This document shows, piece by piece, positions 42,957 through 52,087 of a stretch of 64,000 nt of DNA. The translations under genes were made by a program, and so were the position numbers. Origin of the DNA: Chitinophaga hostae (GTDB lineage: Bacteria; Bacteroidota; Bacteroidia; Chitinophagales; Chitinophagaceae). The notes beneath the pieces are model-generated. The model had not been told where the DNA came from, did not search any database, and saw only the letters and a list, made by a program, of their open reading frames with translations. How positions within the stretch are numbered: position 1 is the stretch's first letter; the number at the start of each line of letters is the position of its first letter. The stretch spans positions 145,559-209,558 of the forward strand of contig NZ_JAGTXB010000012.1 of assembly GCF_018224885.1 (NCBI RefSeq), in the 5' to 3' direction.

Positions 42957-45900
42957 ATGAATAAGTTTATAAAGAAAGTCCTTGCTTTTTCCTTAAGCAA
43001 TAAATACTTCATTTTTTTTGCCACCGGCGTGCTGGCAATCGCCGGTTATGTAAGCTTTAAGCAGATTGGCGTGGATGCGTTTCCTGATGTGACCAACACC
43101 TCCGTTACCATTATCACCCAATGGCAGGGCAGGAGCGCCGAAGAAGTGGAGAAGTTTGTAACAAGACCAATCGAAATTGCTATGAACCGCGCCCAGAAGA
43201 AAACGCATATCCGCTCTTCTTCCTTATTTGGGCTATCGGTGGTAAAGGTAATTTTTGATGATGACGTAGACGATACTTTTGCACGGCTCCAGATCAATAA
43301 CAATATCACGGCTGCTTCGCTGCCGGAAGGCGCAGAACCCGAAATAGAGCCACCATACGGGCCTACCGGCGAGATTTACCGTTACACGCTGGAAAGCAGC
43401 AAGCTTTCCGTTCAGGAGCTGAAAACGCTGCAGGATTGGGTAATAGAACGCAACCTGCTGTCGGTGCCTGGGGTGGCGGATATCGTAAGTTTTGGGGGAG
43501 AAGTAAAGATCTACCAGGTGACCATTGATCCGGACAAAGCGGTACAGTACAATATTACCGCGCAGGAAATGTTCCAGGCATTGTCAAAAAGTAATATCAA
43601 CGTGGGGGGCGACGTCATCGTGAAAAATGCGCAAGCCTACGTGGTGCGTGGTATCGGTATTCTCAACAATACAGATGAGATCAAAAATATTATAGTAGAT
43701 CATATCAACGGAACGCCCATATTGGTAAAGGATGTAGCCGATGTGAGCGTAGCGGCGCTGCCCCGGCTTGGACAGGTAGGCCGCGACCGCGACCACGACG
43801 TAGTAGAAGGGATTGTGGTGATGCGGAAAGGGGAGAACCCCGGTATGGTGATCAAAGCGCTGAAGGAAAAGATAACGGAGCTGAATACACGTATTTTACC
43901 CGATGATGTGAAGATCAAAGCCTTTTACAACCGGGAAGACCTGATCGACTTTTCCACCCATACGGTATTACATAATATGCTCGAAGGGATCATCTTTGTA
44001 ACCGTGATCGTATTCCTGTTCATGGCCGACTGGCGCACCACGGTCATCGTTTCGGTGGTGATTCCCCTGGCGTTGCTGTTTGCCTTTATCTGTTTGCGTA
44101 TAAAGGGGATGAGTGCCAATCTCCTGTCGATGGGGGCCATCGACTTCGGGATTATCATAGACGGAGCCGTGGTGATGATGGAAGGAATCTTCGTGGTGCT
44201 GGACCGGAAGGCGAAGGAGGTGGGCATGGATCGCTTTAATAAGCTGAGTAAACCGGGCATGATCCGGAAAGCCTGCCTGGAAAATGGAAAGGGTATTTTC
44301 TTTGCAAAATTGATCATTATCACCGGCTTGCTGCCCATCTTTACTTTTGAAAAAGTGGAGGGGAAAATGTTTTCTCCCCTGGCCTGGACACTGGGTTTCG
44401 CGCTACTGGGCGCGCTGATACTTACCTTCACCCTGGTGCCTGCATTGGCCAGTGTGTTACTCCAGAAGAATGTCCGTGAAAAACATAACGTGCTCCTGGC
44501 GTTCATTCACCGTCATACGCTCCGGATTTTTAATTACTGTTTCCGGCGCAGGCGGATCGTCTTTGCCGGGTCGCTGATCGTACTGGCGTTTGGGTTATAC
44601 TGTTTTAGATTTTTAGGAACAGAGTTCCTGCCGCAATTAAATGAGGGCGCCATTTATATCCGTGCTACGGGACCGTTGAGTACTTCGCTGGAAGAATCCG
44701 TGAAGGTGGCCAACGATATCCGGAAGAAGCTGCTGACCTTTCCGGAGGTAAAACAAGTGATGTCGCAAACCGGCAGACCAAATGATGGCACAGATGCTAC
44801 CGGGTTTTACAATATAGAGTTTCATGTAGACATTTACCCGCAAAAGGAGTGGAAAAGCGGGTTGTCGAAAGCTGCGCTGATAGAAAAGATGAATGATAAG
44901 CTGGATGGCATCCCCGGTATTACGCTGAATTTCTCTCAACCTATCATGGACAATGTGGAGGAGGCGGTTTCCGGTGTAAAGGGTTCTATCGTAGTAAAGT
45001 TGTTTGGAGATGATTTTAAGCTTATCGAAAACAGGGAAGAAGGAATAGAGCGTATCCTGAAAGGCGTGCCGGGTATTGAGGACCTGGGCATTTTACGGAA
45101 CATAGGGCAGCCAGAACTGCGAATCAATCTTGACCAGCAGAAAATGGCGCTTTACGGAGTAACCACCGAAGATGCGAACTCCGTTATTGAAATGGCGATA
45201 GGTGGAAAGGCGGCTACCCGGATCTATGAAGGGGAGAAGAGTTTTGATCTTCGTATACGGTACCCCGAGAGTTTCCGGGAAAGCGAAGTGTCTATCGGCA
45301 ACCTAACGATCCCGACTATACGTGGAACCAGGATACCTTTGAAGGAGGTGGCGGAAATACAGCATATTGTTGGCCCGAGTATGATTTACCGCGATAAGCA
45401 TATGCGTTATGGCGCCATTAAATTCTCCGTGCGCGGAAGGGATCTTGGCAGTACCATCGCGGAAGCACAGGAGAAAGTAAATGCGCAGATAACATTGCCC
45501 AAAGGCTATTCCCTTGAATGGGCGGGAGATTTTGAAAACCAGGAACGGGCTACCAAACGCCTGATGCAGGTAGTGCCCGTCAGTTTGCTGCTGATATTCC
45601 TGATCCTCTTTATTCTCTTTGGAAAAATAAAGGATGCGTTGCTGGTATTGAATAATGTGCCCTTCGCGATCATTGGCGGAATTTTTTCGTTGTGGCTTAC
45701 AGGCATGAACTTTAGTATTTCCGCGGGCATCGGATTTATTGCATTGTTTGGTATTTGCGTACAGAATGGAGTGATCCTGTTATCAAAATTCAAAACCAAC
45801 GTACGGAACATGCATAAGGCGGCTCATTTTAGTCTTGCCCATGCTATTCTGGAGGGTGTGGAATCGAGGATTCGCCCGGTAGTGATGACGGCCATGATGG

Positions 45901-46091
45901 CGGCTATTGGGTTATTGCCGGCTGCCACCAGCATGGGTATTGGGTCGGAAACAGCAAGACCGCTCGCACGTGTTGTGATAGGCGGGCTGATCACGGATAC
46001 TTTCTTTAACCTGTTTATTTTCCCTATCGTATTTTATTGGGTATACCGGAGGATGTTGAGAAAAGACTCAGGTGATCCTGCATTACAATAA
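42957..46091 (+). CDS. CzcA/CusA-family heavy-metal efflux RND pump
   Basis: A 1044-residue inner-membrane RND proton antiporter with 12 predicted helices and two large periplasmic loops. TM4 carries the heavy-metal-pump motif DFGIIIDGAVVMMEG (D396, D402), the DFG-x3-DGA form reported for divalent-cation (Zn/Co/Cd/Ni) pumps rather than the Cu/Ag CusA form. Together with the adaptor and TolC protein it forms a tripartite efflux system across both membranes, controlled by the upstream regulator-kinase pair. Exact metal is inference. Confidence 0.94.
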   Translation: MNKFIKKVLAFSLSNKYFIFFATGVLAIAGYVSFKQIGVDAFPDVTNTSVTIITQWQGRSAEEVEKFVTRPIEIAMNRAQKKTHIRSSSLFGLSVVKVIFDDDVDDTFARLQINNNITAASLPEGAEPEIEPPYGPTGEIYRYTLESSKLSVQELKTLQDWVIERNLLSVPGVADIVSFGGEVKIYQVTIDPDKAVQYNITAQEMFQALSKSNINVGGDVIVKNAQAYVVRGIGILNNTDEIKNIIVDHINGTPILVKDVADVSVAALPRLGQVGRDRDHDVVEGIVVMRKGENPGMVIKALKEKITELNTRILPDDVKIKAFYNREDLIDFSTHTVLHNMLEGIIFVTVIVFLFMADWRTTVIVSVVIPLALLFAFICLRIKGMSANLLSMGAIDFGIIIDGAVVMMEGIFVVLDRKAKEVGMDRFNKLSKPGMIRKACLENGKGIFFAKLIIITGLLPIFTFEKVEGKMFSPLAWTLGFALLGALILTFTLVPALASVLLQKNVREKHNVLLAFIHRHTLRIFNYCFRRRRIVFAGSLIVLAFGLYCFRFLGTEFLPQLNEGAIYIRATGPLSTSLEESVKVANDIRKKLLTFPEVKQVMSQTGRPNDGTDATGFYNIEFHVDIYPQKEWKSGLSKAALIEKMNDKLDGIPGITLNFSQPIMDNVEEAVSGVKGSIVVKLFGDDFKLIENREEGIERILKGVPGIEDLGILRNIGQPELRINLDQQKMALYGVTTEDANSVIEMAIGGKAATRIYEGEKSFDLRIRYPESFRESEVSIGNLTIPTIRGTRIPLKEVAEIQHIVGPSMIYRDKHMRYGAIKFSVRGRDLGSTIAEAQEKVNAQITLPKGYSLEWAGDFENQERATKRLMQVVPVSLLLIFLILFILFGKIKDALLVLNNVPFAIIGGIFSLWLTGMNFSISAGIGFIALFGICVQNGVILLSKFKTNVRNMHKAAHFSLAHAILEGVESRIRPVVMTAMMAAIGLLPAATSMGIGSETARPLARVVIGGLITDTFFNLFIFPIVFYWVYRRMLRKDSGDPALQ

Positions 46092-46117
46092 TGATTGGTT
46101 GTTGATTATAAGTGAAG

Positions 46118-46148
46118 GAAGTTGTTCCGGTTATTCCGGAGCAACTTC
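46118..46148. terminator. Bidirectional hairpin between RND and AI-2E genes
   Basis: GAAGTTGTTCCGG (46118-46130), loop TTATT, CCGGAGCAACTTC (46136-46148); 13 base pairs with one wobble. It is followed on the plus strand by TCTTTTATC. It overlaps the stop codon and last codons (E-V-A-P-E) of the minus-strand gene, so the same bases are coding on one strand and terminator on the other. Confidence 0.85.
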
Positions 46149-47237
46149 TCTTTTATCTTCTTCTTTTACCTTTGCTTTTTTCACTTTGGTTTTTGCTTCA
46201 TCTCCCAGGAGAATAGCCCATGGTGTCATTTCTTCTATGTTTTCGCAGATGATTTTGATGATGGCAATTGTTGGAATGGCCAGGAACATACCGGGTATGC
46301 CCCATAACATATTGCCGAGTACTACGCCAATGATGGTGATGAGCGCATTGATCTTTACCTTTGAACCAACGATGCTGGGAAACAACACGTTGCTGTCCAG
46401 CACGTGTACGAGGAACAGGGCGATACCCGCCTGCAATGCCTGTAAAGGCGTGCCGGTGGCCAATGTTACCAGGATGGCCAGAACGGTGGCTGTTAAGATA
46501 CCTACATAGGGAATGATATTAAATATAGCAGCCATTACACCCAGCAGTATGGCGTATTTAATACCAAGTATTAAGAAGAGAACGGTGTTAAGAATGGCCA
46601 CAATAACCATTTCTATCATCAAACCGCCTACATAACTTTTTATAATGGACCGGGTACTGCCAATAACGGTAAGCAGTTTTTCCCGGTGTTCTTCCCGGAA
46701 TATTTTAATCAGAAAAGATACCAGTAACCTGCGGTAGAAGAGAATAAAGAAAGCATACAGGAACACAAATACCACAAATATCAGCAGGGAAGAAAGCGAC
46801 AGGAAAGTTTGGCTGATAAAGCTGGTGGCTGTTCCCAGCGTTCCCATCATCGCTTTTTCCAGGTAGGTTAACTGGGTACTGGAGTTAATATGAAATTTTG
46901 CATTCACCCAATCCTGTGTGGAGCTGACTACCGTTATCAGTTTTTGCTGCAGTTGAGGGAAGTCGGAGATAAAGGCTTCCATTTGCTTGCCGAGCAATGT
47001 CATGATGCCGGCAATGAGAATAATGAACAATAAAATGGCCACCACCGCTGCCATGCCACGGGGAAGCCGCCATTTTTCCAGTTTGTGCACTACCGGTAGC
47101 AGCATGATGGCAATCAACAGCGCAAACATTAGCGGAACAATAATATTGCTGCCGATATGTGCAATGTAAATAACCAGGATGATGGAGAATAGGGTAAAAG
47201 TGAGTCTCGCGTTAAACGGTAGTTTAAACTCGTTCAT
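46131..47237 (-). CDS. AI-2E family transporter (PerM-like)
   Basis: A 368-residue membrane protein with eight predicted helices; start taken at the ATG at 47237 (MNEFKLPFNARLTF), since the longer frame to 47285 adds a poorly placed segment. Family blocks: VPLMFALLIAIMLLPVVHKL, FNIIPYVGILTATVLAILVT, and GMFLAIPTIAIIKIICEN. Members export AI-2, indole acetic acid or act as Na+/H+ antiporters; the substrate is unknown. The Lys/Glu-rich cytoplasmic tail ends inside a terminator hairpin. Confidence 0.9.
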   Translation of the reverse strand: MNEFKLPFNARLTFTLFSIILVIYIAHIGSNIIVPLMFALLIAIMLLPVVHKLEKWRLPRGMAAVVAILLFIILIAGIMTLLGKQMEAFISDFPQLQQKLITVVSSTQDWVNAKFHINSSTQLTYLEKAMMGTLGTATSFISQTFLSLSSLLIFVVFVFLYAFFILFYRRLLVSFLIKIFREEHREKLLTVIGSTRSIIKSYVGGLMIEMVIVAILNTVLFLILGIKYAILLGVMAAIFNIIPYVGILTATVLAILVTLATGTPLQALQAGIALFLVHVLDSNVLFPSIVGSKVKINALITIIGVVLGNMLWGIPGMFLAIPTIAIIKIICENIEEMTPWAILLGDEAKTKVKKAKVKEEDKREVAPE

Positions 47238-47404
47238 AGATTTTGTGCTTTTATCAAAGATATTAAAAATCAACGTGTATAACATTAGAATTGCTATTAT
47301 ACATTTGTTCCCACCAAAAGGTTGCAGTTCAGCGGTGCTTTCGCTATTTTACTGACAGACCGCTGGTATTACTAACCCGCAGCCGGTAAAAATTAAAAAA
47401 ACTT

Positions 47405-48490
47405 ATGAAAAAACTGTTTGCCCTCTTATTACTTGTTTGTAGCGGTATTTCTTATGCCTGTGCAAAAGCCCTGCCGGCGGATACCTTGCCGGTGCGTGGA
47501 TTTTGTATAGCAGCACCCAGAGCAGAAGGTTTGCCTTCTTTCCTGAGATTTATAACAACGGAACTGGCGCCTCGTCATGTCAACACATTGGTGCTTCGTG
47601 TTGATTTTAATTACCAGTTTAAGTCGCATCCTGAGTTACGGGATCCGGGCAGTTTAACCGAACAACAGGTGAAGCAGCTGGTGCAGACTTGCCGCGCGTA
47701 CAGTATCCGCCTGATCCCGCAGATCAACCTGCTGGGGCATCAGTCGTGGGCAGGTACTACCGCCAACCTGTTAAAAATGTATCCTGACTTTGATGAAACG
47801 CCCTGGGTAAAGATGCCGGCAAAATACGAATGGCCCAATGCCGATGGGTTATATTGCAAGAGCTATTGTCCATTGCATCCGGGGGTGCATAAGATCGTTT
47901 TTGAACTGGTCGATGAGATTTGTGATGCTTTTGAGTCGACGGCTTTTCATGCAGGAATGGATGAAGTATTTTATATCGGGGAGGCAAAGTGTCCCCGCTG
48001 CAGCGGCAGGGACAAAGCGGAATTATTTGCCGGCGAGGTATGGACCATTCGTAATCACCTGGCGGGAAAGGGCCGGGCGCTTTGGATCTGGGGCGATCGC
48101 TTGCTGGATGGAAAAACCACCGGTTTGGGAGAATGGGAGGCGAGTATGAATAACACCCATCGTGCAGCCGACCTGGTACCCAAAGACGTGATGATCTGTG
48201 ACTGGCATTATGAGCGGCCGGATAAAACACCGGTTTATTTTGCGATGAAAGGATTGTCTGTGATCACCTGTCCGTGGAGAATGCCTGAAAATGCAAAGTT
48301 GCAGCTGCGTGATATGTACGATTACAGGACCAGTGCCACCAAAGAAATGAAGCCCCGTTTCCAGGGAATGATGCAAACTGTTTGGTCTGATGCCGAAAGC
48401 TTCCTCAAAGAATTTTATGGTACCGGCAAGCCGCAGAAAGATACAGTGAATACCAGTGCGAATTGCTTCCGGGCAGTGTTCCCAAGATAA
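47405..48490 (+). CDS. GH20-like glycoside hydrolase family protein
   Basis: A 361-residue secreted protein, signal peptide to about residue 24. It folds as a hexosaminidase-like TIM barrel: VNTLVLRVDFNYQF (59-72), IRLIPQINLLGHQS (101-114), and FHAGMDEVFYIGE with H182 and the Asp-Glu pair D186-E187, matching HxGxDE of GH20. It lacks the N-terminal GH20b domain and is much shorter than the hexosaminidase at 17016-18608. Substrate unknown; CPRCSG (about 196-201) may bind metal. Confidence 0.8.
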   Translation: MKKLFALLLLVCSGISYACAKALPADTLPVRGFCIAAPRAEGLPSFLRFITTELAPRHVNTLVLRVDFNYQFKSHPELRDPGSLTEQQVKQLVQTCRAYSIRLIPQINLLGHQSWAGTTANLLKMYPDFDETPWVKMPAKYEWPNADGLYCKSYCPLHPGVHKIVFELVDEICDAFESTAFHAGMDEVFYIGEAKCPRCSGRDKAELFAGEVWTIRNHLAGKGRALWIWGDRLLDGKTTGLGEWEASMNNTHRAADLVPKDVMICDWHYERPDKTPVYFAMKGLSVITCPWRMPENAKLQLRDMYDYRTSATKEMKPRFQGMMQTVWSDAESFLKEFYGTGKPQKDTVNTSANCFRAVFPR

Positions 48491-48512
48491 GAATTACGTA
48501 ATTCGTAATTCA
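48491..48512. repeat. GAATTACG-family palindrome between convergent genes
   Basis: GAATTACGTAATTC (48491-48504) is a perfect palindrome, followed by GTAATTCA. It begins immediately after the stop of the GH20-like gene and ends 3 bases before the AraC-type gene's stop. It is a short member of the GAATTACG family. Confidence 0.8.
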
Positions 48513-48515
48513 TTC

Positions 48516-49436
48516 TCAGTAGTGTTTTTTAAGCAGGGGAATAAAAATTTCTGAGTAGTTGGGACCATTGAGCGAAATAAAGAAGTGGTTGCCGCTCATT
48601 TTAAAGACCCCTTCTTTGCAATTCATGCTGATAAAATTATACATAGGGATACCTGCAGTAGCAAAGTCCATAGGTACGGGCAGTTTCAGGTAGTTGCCCC
48701 CTGAGATCCTTTTACGCATCAGGTAGGAAAAGTTCTGGCGCAGCTGCGCATGTGCGGCAGTAGCGGTAGCGGGAATGAGTATGCCTGCAAACATCGACAA
48801 CTTTTCATAGTCGGTAACCGGAACTGCATCCAGGGTACCTGTAATGATCCTGCTTTGCTCGAGGTCAAACAAGGTTTGCATCTTTTTAAATAAAGTATAA
48901 TGTTGCGTCATCCTGGCAATCATTTCTGCAACAGGATCCTGACCGCGGGAAATAAGCGTATAGTATAAAATGCTGTCCGGCATTCTCATTTTTTCGCAGC
49001 GCTCATAGTTGAATAAGCCACGAAAAGCTTCACTACCAATGGCAGCTGTAATACCTTCCGTAATCTGCAAGGTTCTTTTTTCGTTAGGTAGAATAATGAT
49101 CCGGCGAAAATCCTTTGGACTTTCTTTAAAATGTTGTTTGAACGCCTTGCTGAAAGCTGCGGTGGTAGCATATCCGCAATGGTCGCTAATTTCGCCGATG
49201 TTATAACCGCTGTGCCGGAGCAAGCCTGCAGCCAGTTCCAGCCGGTGTCGCTTTACGTAATGCCAGAAGGGCTCACCCATGCATTCGGTAAAGTTGTGAT
49301 AGAAATAGGAGTAGGAGATGCCCAGTCTTTCGGAAACGTCTTTAATGCTAAATGGATCACTCACATGATCATCGGCGTAGGATAAACCCTGTAGTGCAAA
49401 ATTTTCAAGTTGCTCTTTGGTCAGGAGGGGTGACAT
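48516..49436 (-). CDS. AraC-family regulator, N-terminal HTH with C-terminal effector domain
   Basis: A 306-residue regulator with the AraC/XylS DNA-binding domain first (about 15-112: DHVSDPFSIKDVSERLGISY, FHNFTECMGEPFWHYVKRHR, IGEISDHCGYATTAAFSKAF). The C-terminal half (about 140-306) is probably a GyrI-like small-molecule-binding domain, so the layout resembles Rob rather than AraC. Ligand unknown. It faces the GH20-like gene convergently; upstream 49437-49779 is AT-rich. Confidence 0.87.
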   Translation of the reverse strand: MSPLLTKEQLENFALQGLSYADDHVSDPFSIKDVSERLGISYSYFYHNFTECMGEPFWHYVKRHRLELAAGLLRHSGYNIGEISDHCGYATTAAFSKAFKQHFKESPKDFRRIIILPNEKRTLQITEGITAAIGSEAFRGLFNYERCEKMRMPDSILYYTLISRGQDPVAEMIARMTQHYTLFKKMQTLFDLEQSRIITGTLDAVPVTDYEKLSMFAGILIPATATAAHAQLRQNFSYLMRKRISGGNYLKLPVPMDFATAGIPMYNFISMNCKEGVFKMSGNHFFISLNGPNYSEIFIPLLKKHY

Positions 49437-49779
49437 ATGATACTGGGATTTAAATGATTTTCACTGGATACCGGTACTAGCTAATTTGATCTGTTTTTTG
49501 ACCTGTTACTGCACGAACATGGTGTCTAATTTAATTTTTTTTATGATTGTGACACTGGTAATTTTGAGAAACATTTTATCACATTGATAACCAATATGCT
49601 ACGCTGTTGTTTAAATAATAAATAGTTATAATATATTTAATTTTATCATTGGAACAAGCTGTTTGAATGAAGCAAATATTAAAAAAAGCTGGAATGGACA
49701 AACAGCCTATTATGCGAATAAATAACTTTAGCCCGAGTCATGTTCCCTGTTGATACACCCGGTACAATTTCTTCTGATT
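49437..49779. promoter_or_regulatory. AT-rich divergent spacer
   Basis: This 343-base region separates the AraC-type gene from the small coiled-coil gene. It contains TAATTTTG at 49559-49566 (plus strand, -7 type) but no ORF that I trust. It presumably holds promoters for both flanking genes. Confidence 0.4.
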
Positions 49780-50016
49780 ATGATAGCCGTCGTTATTATT
49801 TTACTGTTATTACTTTTCTCCGGATGGATGTTGTTATACAAACATTTTAAGGCGCTGCGGTCGGCGAACATCAGCCTTGTGAAAGGGGAGCAAAGGGAAG
49901 CATCCCTGTTGTTTGAGTTGGGGGAAATAAAAGAGAAGAATCGTAAGCTGGAAGATAAGCTCAGAAAAGTGCAGTATGAGTTGTATTATGAAAAACAAAA
50001 AGAAGGTCATCGTTAA
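49780..50016 (+). CDS. Small membrane-anchored coiled-coil protein
   Basis: A 78-residue protein from the ATG at 49780 (an upstream TTG at 49750 is less likely). One transmembrane helix (MIAVVIILLLLLFSGWMLLY, residues 1-20) and a charged helical tail with heptad-like spacing (FELGEIKEKNRKLEDKLRKV). N-terminus out/in orientation is unknown. I recognise no family; proteins of this shape often organise membrane complexes. Confidence 0.6.
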   Translation: MIAVVIILLLLLFSGWMLLYKHFKALRSANISLVKGEQREASLLFELGEIKEKNRKLEDKLRKVQYELYYEKQKEGHR

Positions 50017-50084
50017 TCCATACATCCACCTTTTATCATTCTTGTTGTTTTCGGTTTTGCCGATATTTGGTTAGGTTTGTTGCC

Positions 50085-50435
50085 ATGCAGGTAGTTTTTC
50101 AGATTACATCCGCAGACCAGGATGTACAGCTCTCCATGTTGGGGCAGCTCCATAATCTTCTTCACGAGGCGGAAGCCGGCAAAAAAAGTATAGCCGTAGA
50201 GGTGGTTGTACATGGGCAGGCCTGGAATCTTTTACTGGCCAACGCCAATCCATTATCCGGAAAAGTGCAGTCTTTACAGGAGCGATCCGTTAAGTTCCTG
50301 ATTTGTCAAAACACGCTGAATGGCCGGCAGCTGCAGGTGGAGCAATTGCTTCCAGGCACAGAAGTAGTCCCGGCGGCGATATATCACCTGGTAAAAAGAC
50401 AACAGCTGGACGGCTGGGCCTATATCAGATGTTAG
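50085..50435 (+). CDS. DsrE-family protein
   Basis: A 116-residue protein from the ATG at 50085: MQVVFQITSADQDVQLSMLG, LHEAEAGKKSIAVEVVVHGQ, SVKFLICQNTLNGRQL and VVPAAIYHLVKRQQLDGWAYI. This is the DsrE/DsrF-like alpha/beta fold; the cysteine in LICQNTL is at the position of the sulfur-carrying residue in active members. Members handle intracellular sulfur or act in tRNA thiolation, but many are uncharacterised. It follows the coiled-coil gene by 68 bases. Confidence 0.82.
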   Translation: MQVVFQITSADQDVQLSMLGQLHNLLHEAEAGKKSIAVEVVVHGQAWNLLLANANPLSGKVQSLQERSVKFLICQNTLNGRQLQVEQLLPGTEVVPAAIYHLVKRQQLDGWAYIRC

Positions 50436-50558
50436 TTTAATTGTTTATGACTTAATTGGTTTATTAGTTTATTTTTACATTTTATTGCAGTGCCGGTATT
50501 CTTGTGAAAACTATTTTGAGGGGGCAGCACCAAATAAAAATTGTAATTATAACGTTAA

Positions 50559-51470
50559 ATGGTTGCACGATTGAAAAGGACTAACCTCTTAAACTTTTAT
50601 ACTTTGAAATTCACGAAATCTACCGGAATACTGTTGCTATTCATGGCAGTACCCTTCTTTTCCTTCGCACAGGACTGGCATGTAGGCGCTTTTCTGGGCA
50701 TTACCAACTACAGCGGAGACCTTACCCAGCAGCGGGTAGATATGAAATACACCCGCCCTGCCCTTGGTTTGCTGGTGAGAAAGGATATCAACCGTTACCT
50801 CACTATCCGTGGCGCTTTTACCTGGGGCATTGCCACAGGCGCCGACAGCACCAATTCCTCGAAAGACCTTCTCCAAAGGAACCTGAGTTTCCGTTCCAAT
50901 GTATTCGAAGGAAGCCTGATCGGGGAGGTTAATTTTTTTGAGCTGGAGGAAAAAGGGTTTACGCCTTATGTATTTGTGGGTATTGGTGGTTTTGGGTTTG
51001 ATCCTACTGCGAAAGATCAATCGGGGAACAGGGTGCGGCTTCGTCCACTGGGTACAGAAGGACAGGGATTGCCACAGTATCCGACCCGTCAGCCATATGA
51101 TCTGTTTGCGATCTCTATTCCTTTTGGCGCCGGTGTGAAAGCTATTTTAAATGATCAGTGGACGCTTGGATTTGAAATAGGATTCAGGCCTACCCTGACG
51201 GATTACCTGGATGATGTGAGCACGAATTACGTTGATCAGAATACGTTACTGGCCTATCGTGGCCAGAAGGCGGTAGATATGGCCTGGCGTGGTGATGAGG
51301 TAAGCGGTAAAGTTACACCGGGTGCTTATCCTGCCGACGGCGCCATACGTGGTTCAGATAAACATAAAGACTGGTATGCCTTTTCCGGTTTCACCATTAC
51401 CTATCGATTGGGCGGTGGCAGCGGCTGGGGAAAACAGAAGGCTACCCGTTGCCCGATACTCAGACCATAA
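50559..51470 (+). CDS. DUF6089 outer-membrane beta-barrel protein
   Basis: A 303-residue protein with an N-terminal signal (TGILLLFMAVPFFSFAQ, cleaved about residue 38) and an OmpA-like barrel: WHVGAFLGITNYSGDLTQQR, RPALGLLVRKDINRYLTIRG, PYVFVGIGGFGFDPTAK, FAISIPFGAGVKAILNDQWT, KDWYAFSGFTITYRLGG. These blocks match DUF6089 of Bacteroidota. It should sit in the outer membrane. The start may be later, at an in-frame TTG. An intrinsic terminator follows at 51513. Confidence 0.88.
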   Translation: MVARLKRTNLLNFYTLKFTKSTGILLLFMAVPFFSFAQDWHVGAFLGITNYSGDLTQQRVDMKYTRPALGLLVRKDINRYLTIRGAFTWGIATGADSTNSSKDLLQRNLSFRSNVFEGSLIGEVNFFELEEKGFTPYVFVGIGGFGFDPTAKDQSGNRVRLRPLGTEGQGLPQYPTRQPYDLFAISIPFGAGVKAILNDQWTLGFEIGFRPTLTDYLDDVSTNYVDQNTLLAYRGQKAVDMAWRGDEVSGKVTPGAYPADGAIRGSDKHKDWYAFSGFTITYRLGGGSGWGKQKATRCPILRP

Positions 51471-51512
51471 TCATTTGCTAATCAATATATTTAATACCCT
51501 ATAAATCACTTT

Positions 51513-51540
51513 AATCCCGGCCTCTCGCCGGGATTTTTTT
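51513..51540 (+). terminator. Intrinsic terminator after the DUF6089 gene
   Basis: AATCCCGGC (51513-51521), loop CTCTC, GCCGGGATT (51527-51535) and T's to 51540. Perfect 9-base stem. Confidence 0.92.
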
Positions 51541-51700
51541 ATTGGCATAGTTGTTGAATTTATGAGTTCAAACAGGTATAATGCAGCCACCAGCTTATGG
51601 CGGATAGCAGGATCAGAAATCGCGGAGATAGTAAAGAAACGATAACCGCAAAAATAAGTTGGTGTGCCACAGCCTGTTTTGCTAACAAAAAAGAAGAGCC

Positions 51701-52030
51701 ATGAAGAAGTTTTTAATTTTAGCTTCCGTGATGTTGATAGCAGGCAGTGTTAGTCTTTTTGCCCAACACCGGCCACCTGCACCACCGTTACCACCAAGGC
51801 CCCCGGTTCCTGCACATTTTCCGCATCCACCGGTTCCGCCAAGGCCGCCATTGCCGCCAAGGCCTTCTCATCACAGGCCGCCACGGCCACCACATCCGCC
51901 AAGACCGGGATACAGACCAAAGAAACATCATTATAAGCATCATAGGCCTCACCACAGATATAGTTATGTGGGATATCCGGGAACGGAGTATGCTGCGAAC
52001 AATGCCACTTTTACACTGTATCAGCTGTAA
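51701..52030 (+). CDS. Secreted Pro/His/Arg-rich low-complexity protein
   Basis: A 109-residue protein: signal peptide (FLILASVMLIAGSVSLFAQ, cut after residue 21), then about 50 residues of PP/PRPP/HPPRP repeats, a His/Lys-rich stretch (YRPKKHHYKHHRPHHRY) and a short unique tail. It could bind metal through histidines or form an extended polyproline structure. The low-complexity composition opens long frames in other registers, so the frame was chosen by signal peptide. Pairs with the next secreted low-complexity gene, 57 bases downstream. Confidence 0.7.
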   Translation: MKKFLILASVMLIAGSVSLFAQHRPPAPPLPPRPPVPAHFPHPPVPPRPPLPPRPSHHRPPRPPHPPRPGYRPKKHHYKHHRPHHRYSYVGYPGTEYAANNATFTLYQL

Positions 52031-52087
52031 TTCAATAACACCACAACTTTTATTTGCCAACCAATCTTGAACTAAAAACCAAAAAAC

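Noticed and set aside
49740..49850. Short ATG frame (MFPVDTPGT...) ahead of the coiled-coil gene
   Set aside because: About 36 codons, overlaps the better-supported membrane/coiled-coil frame in another register.
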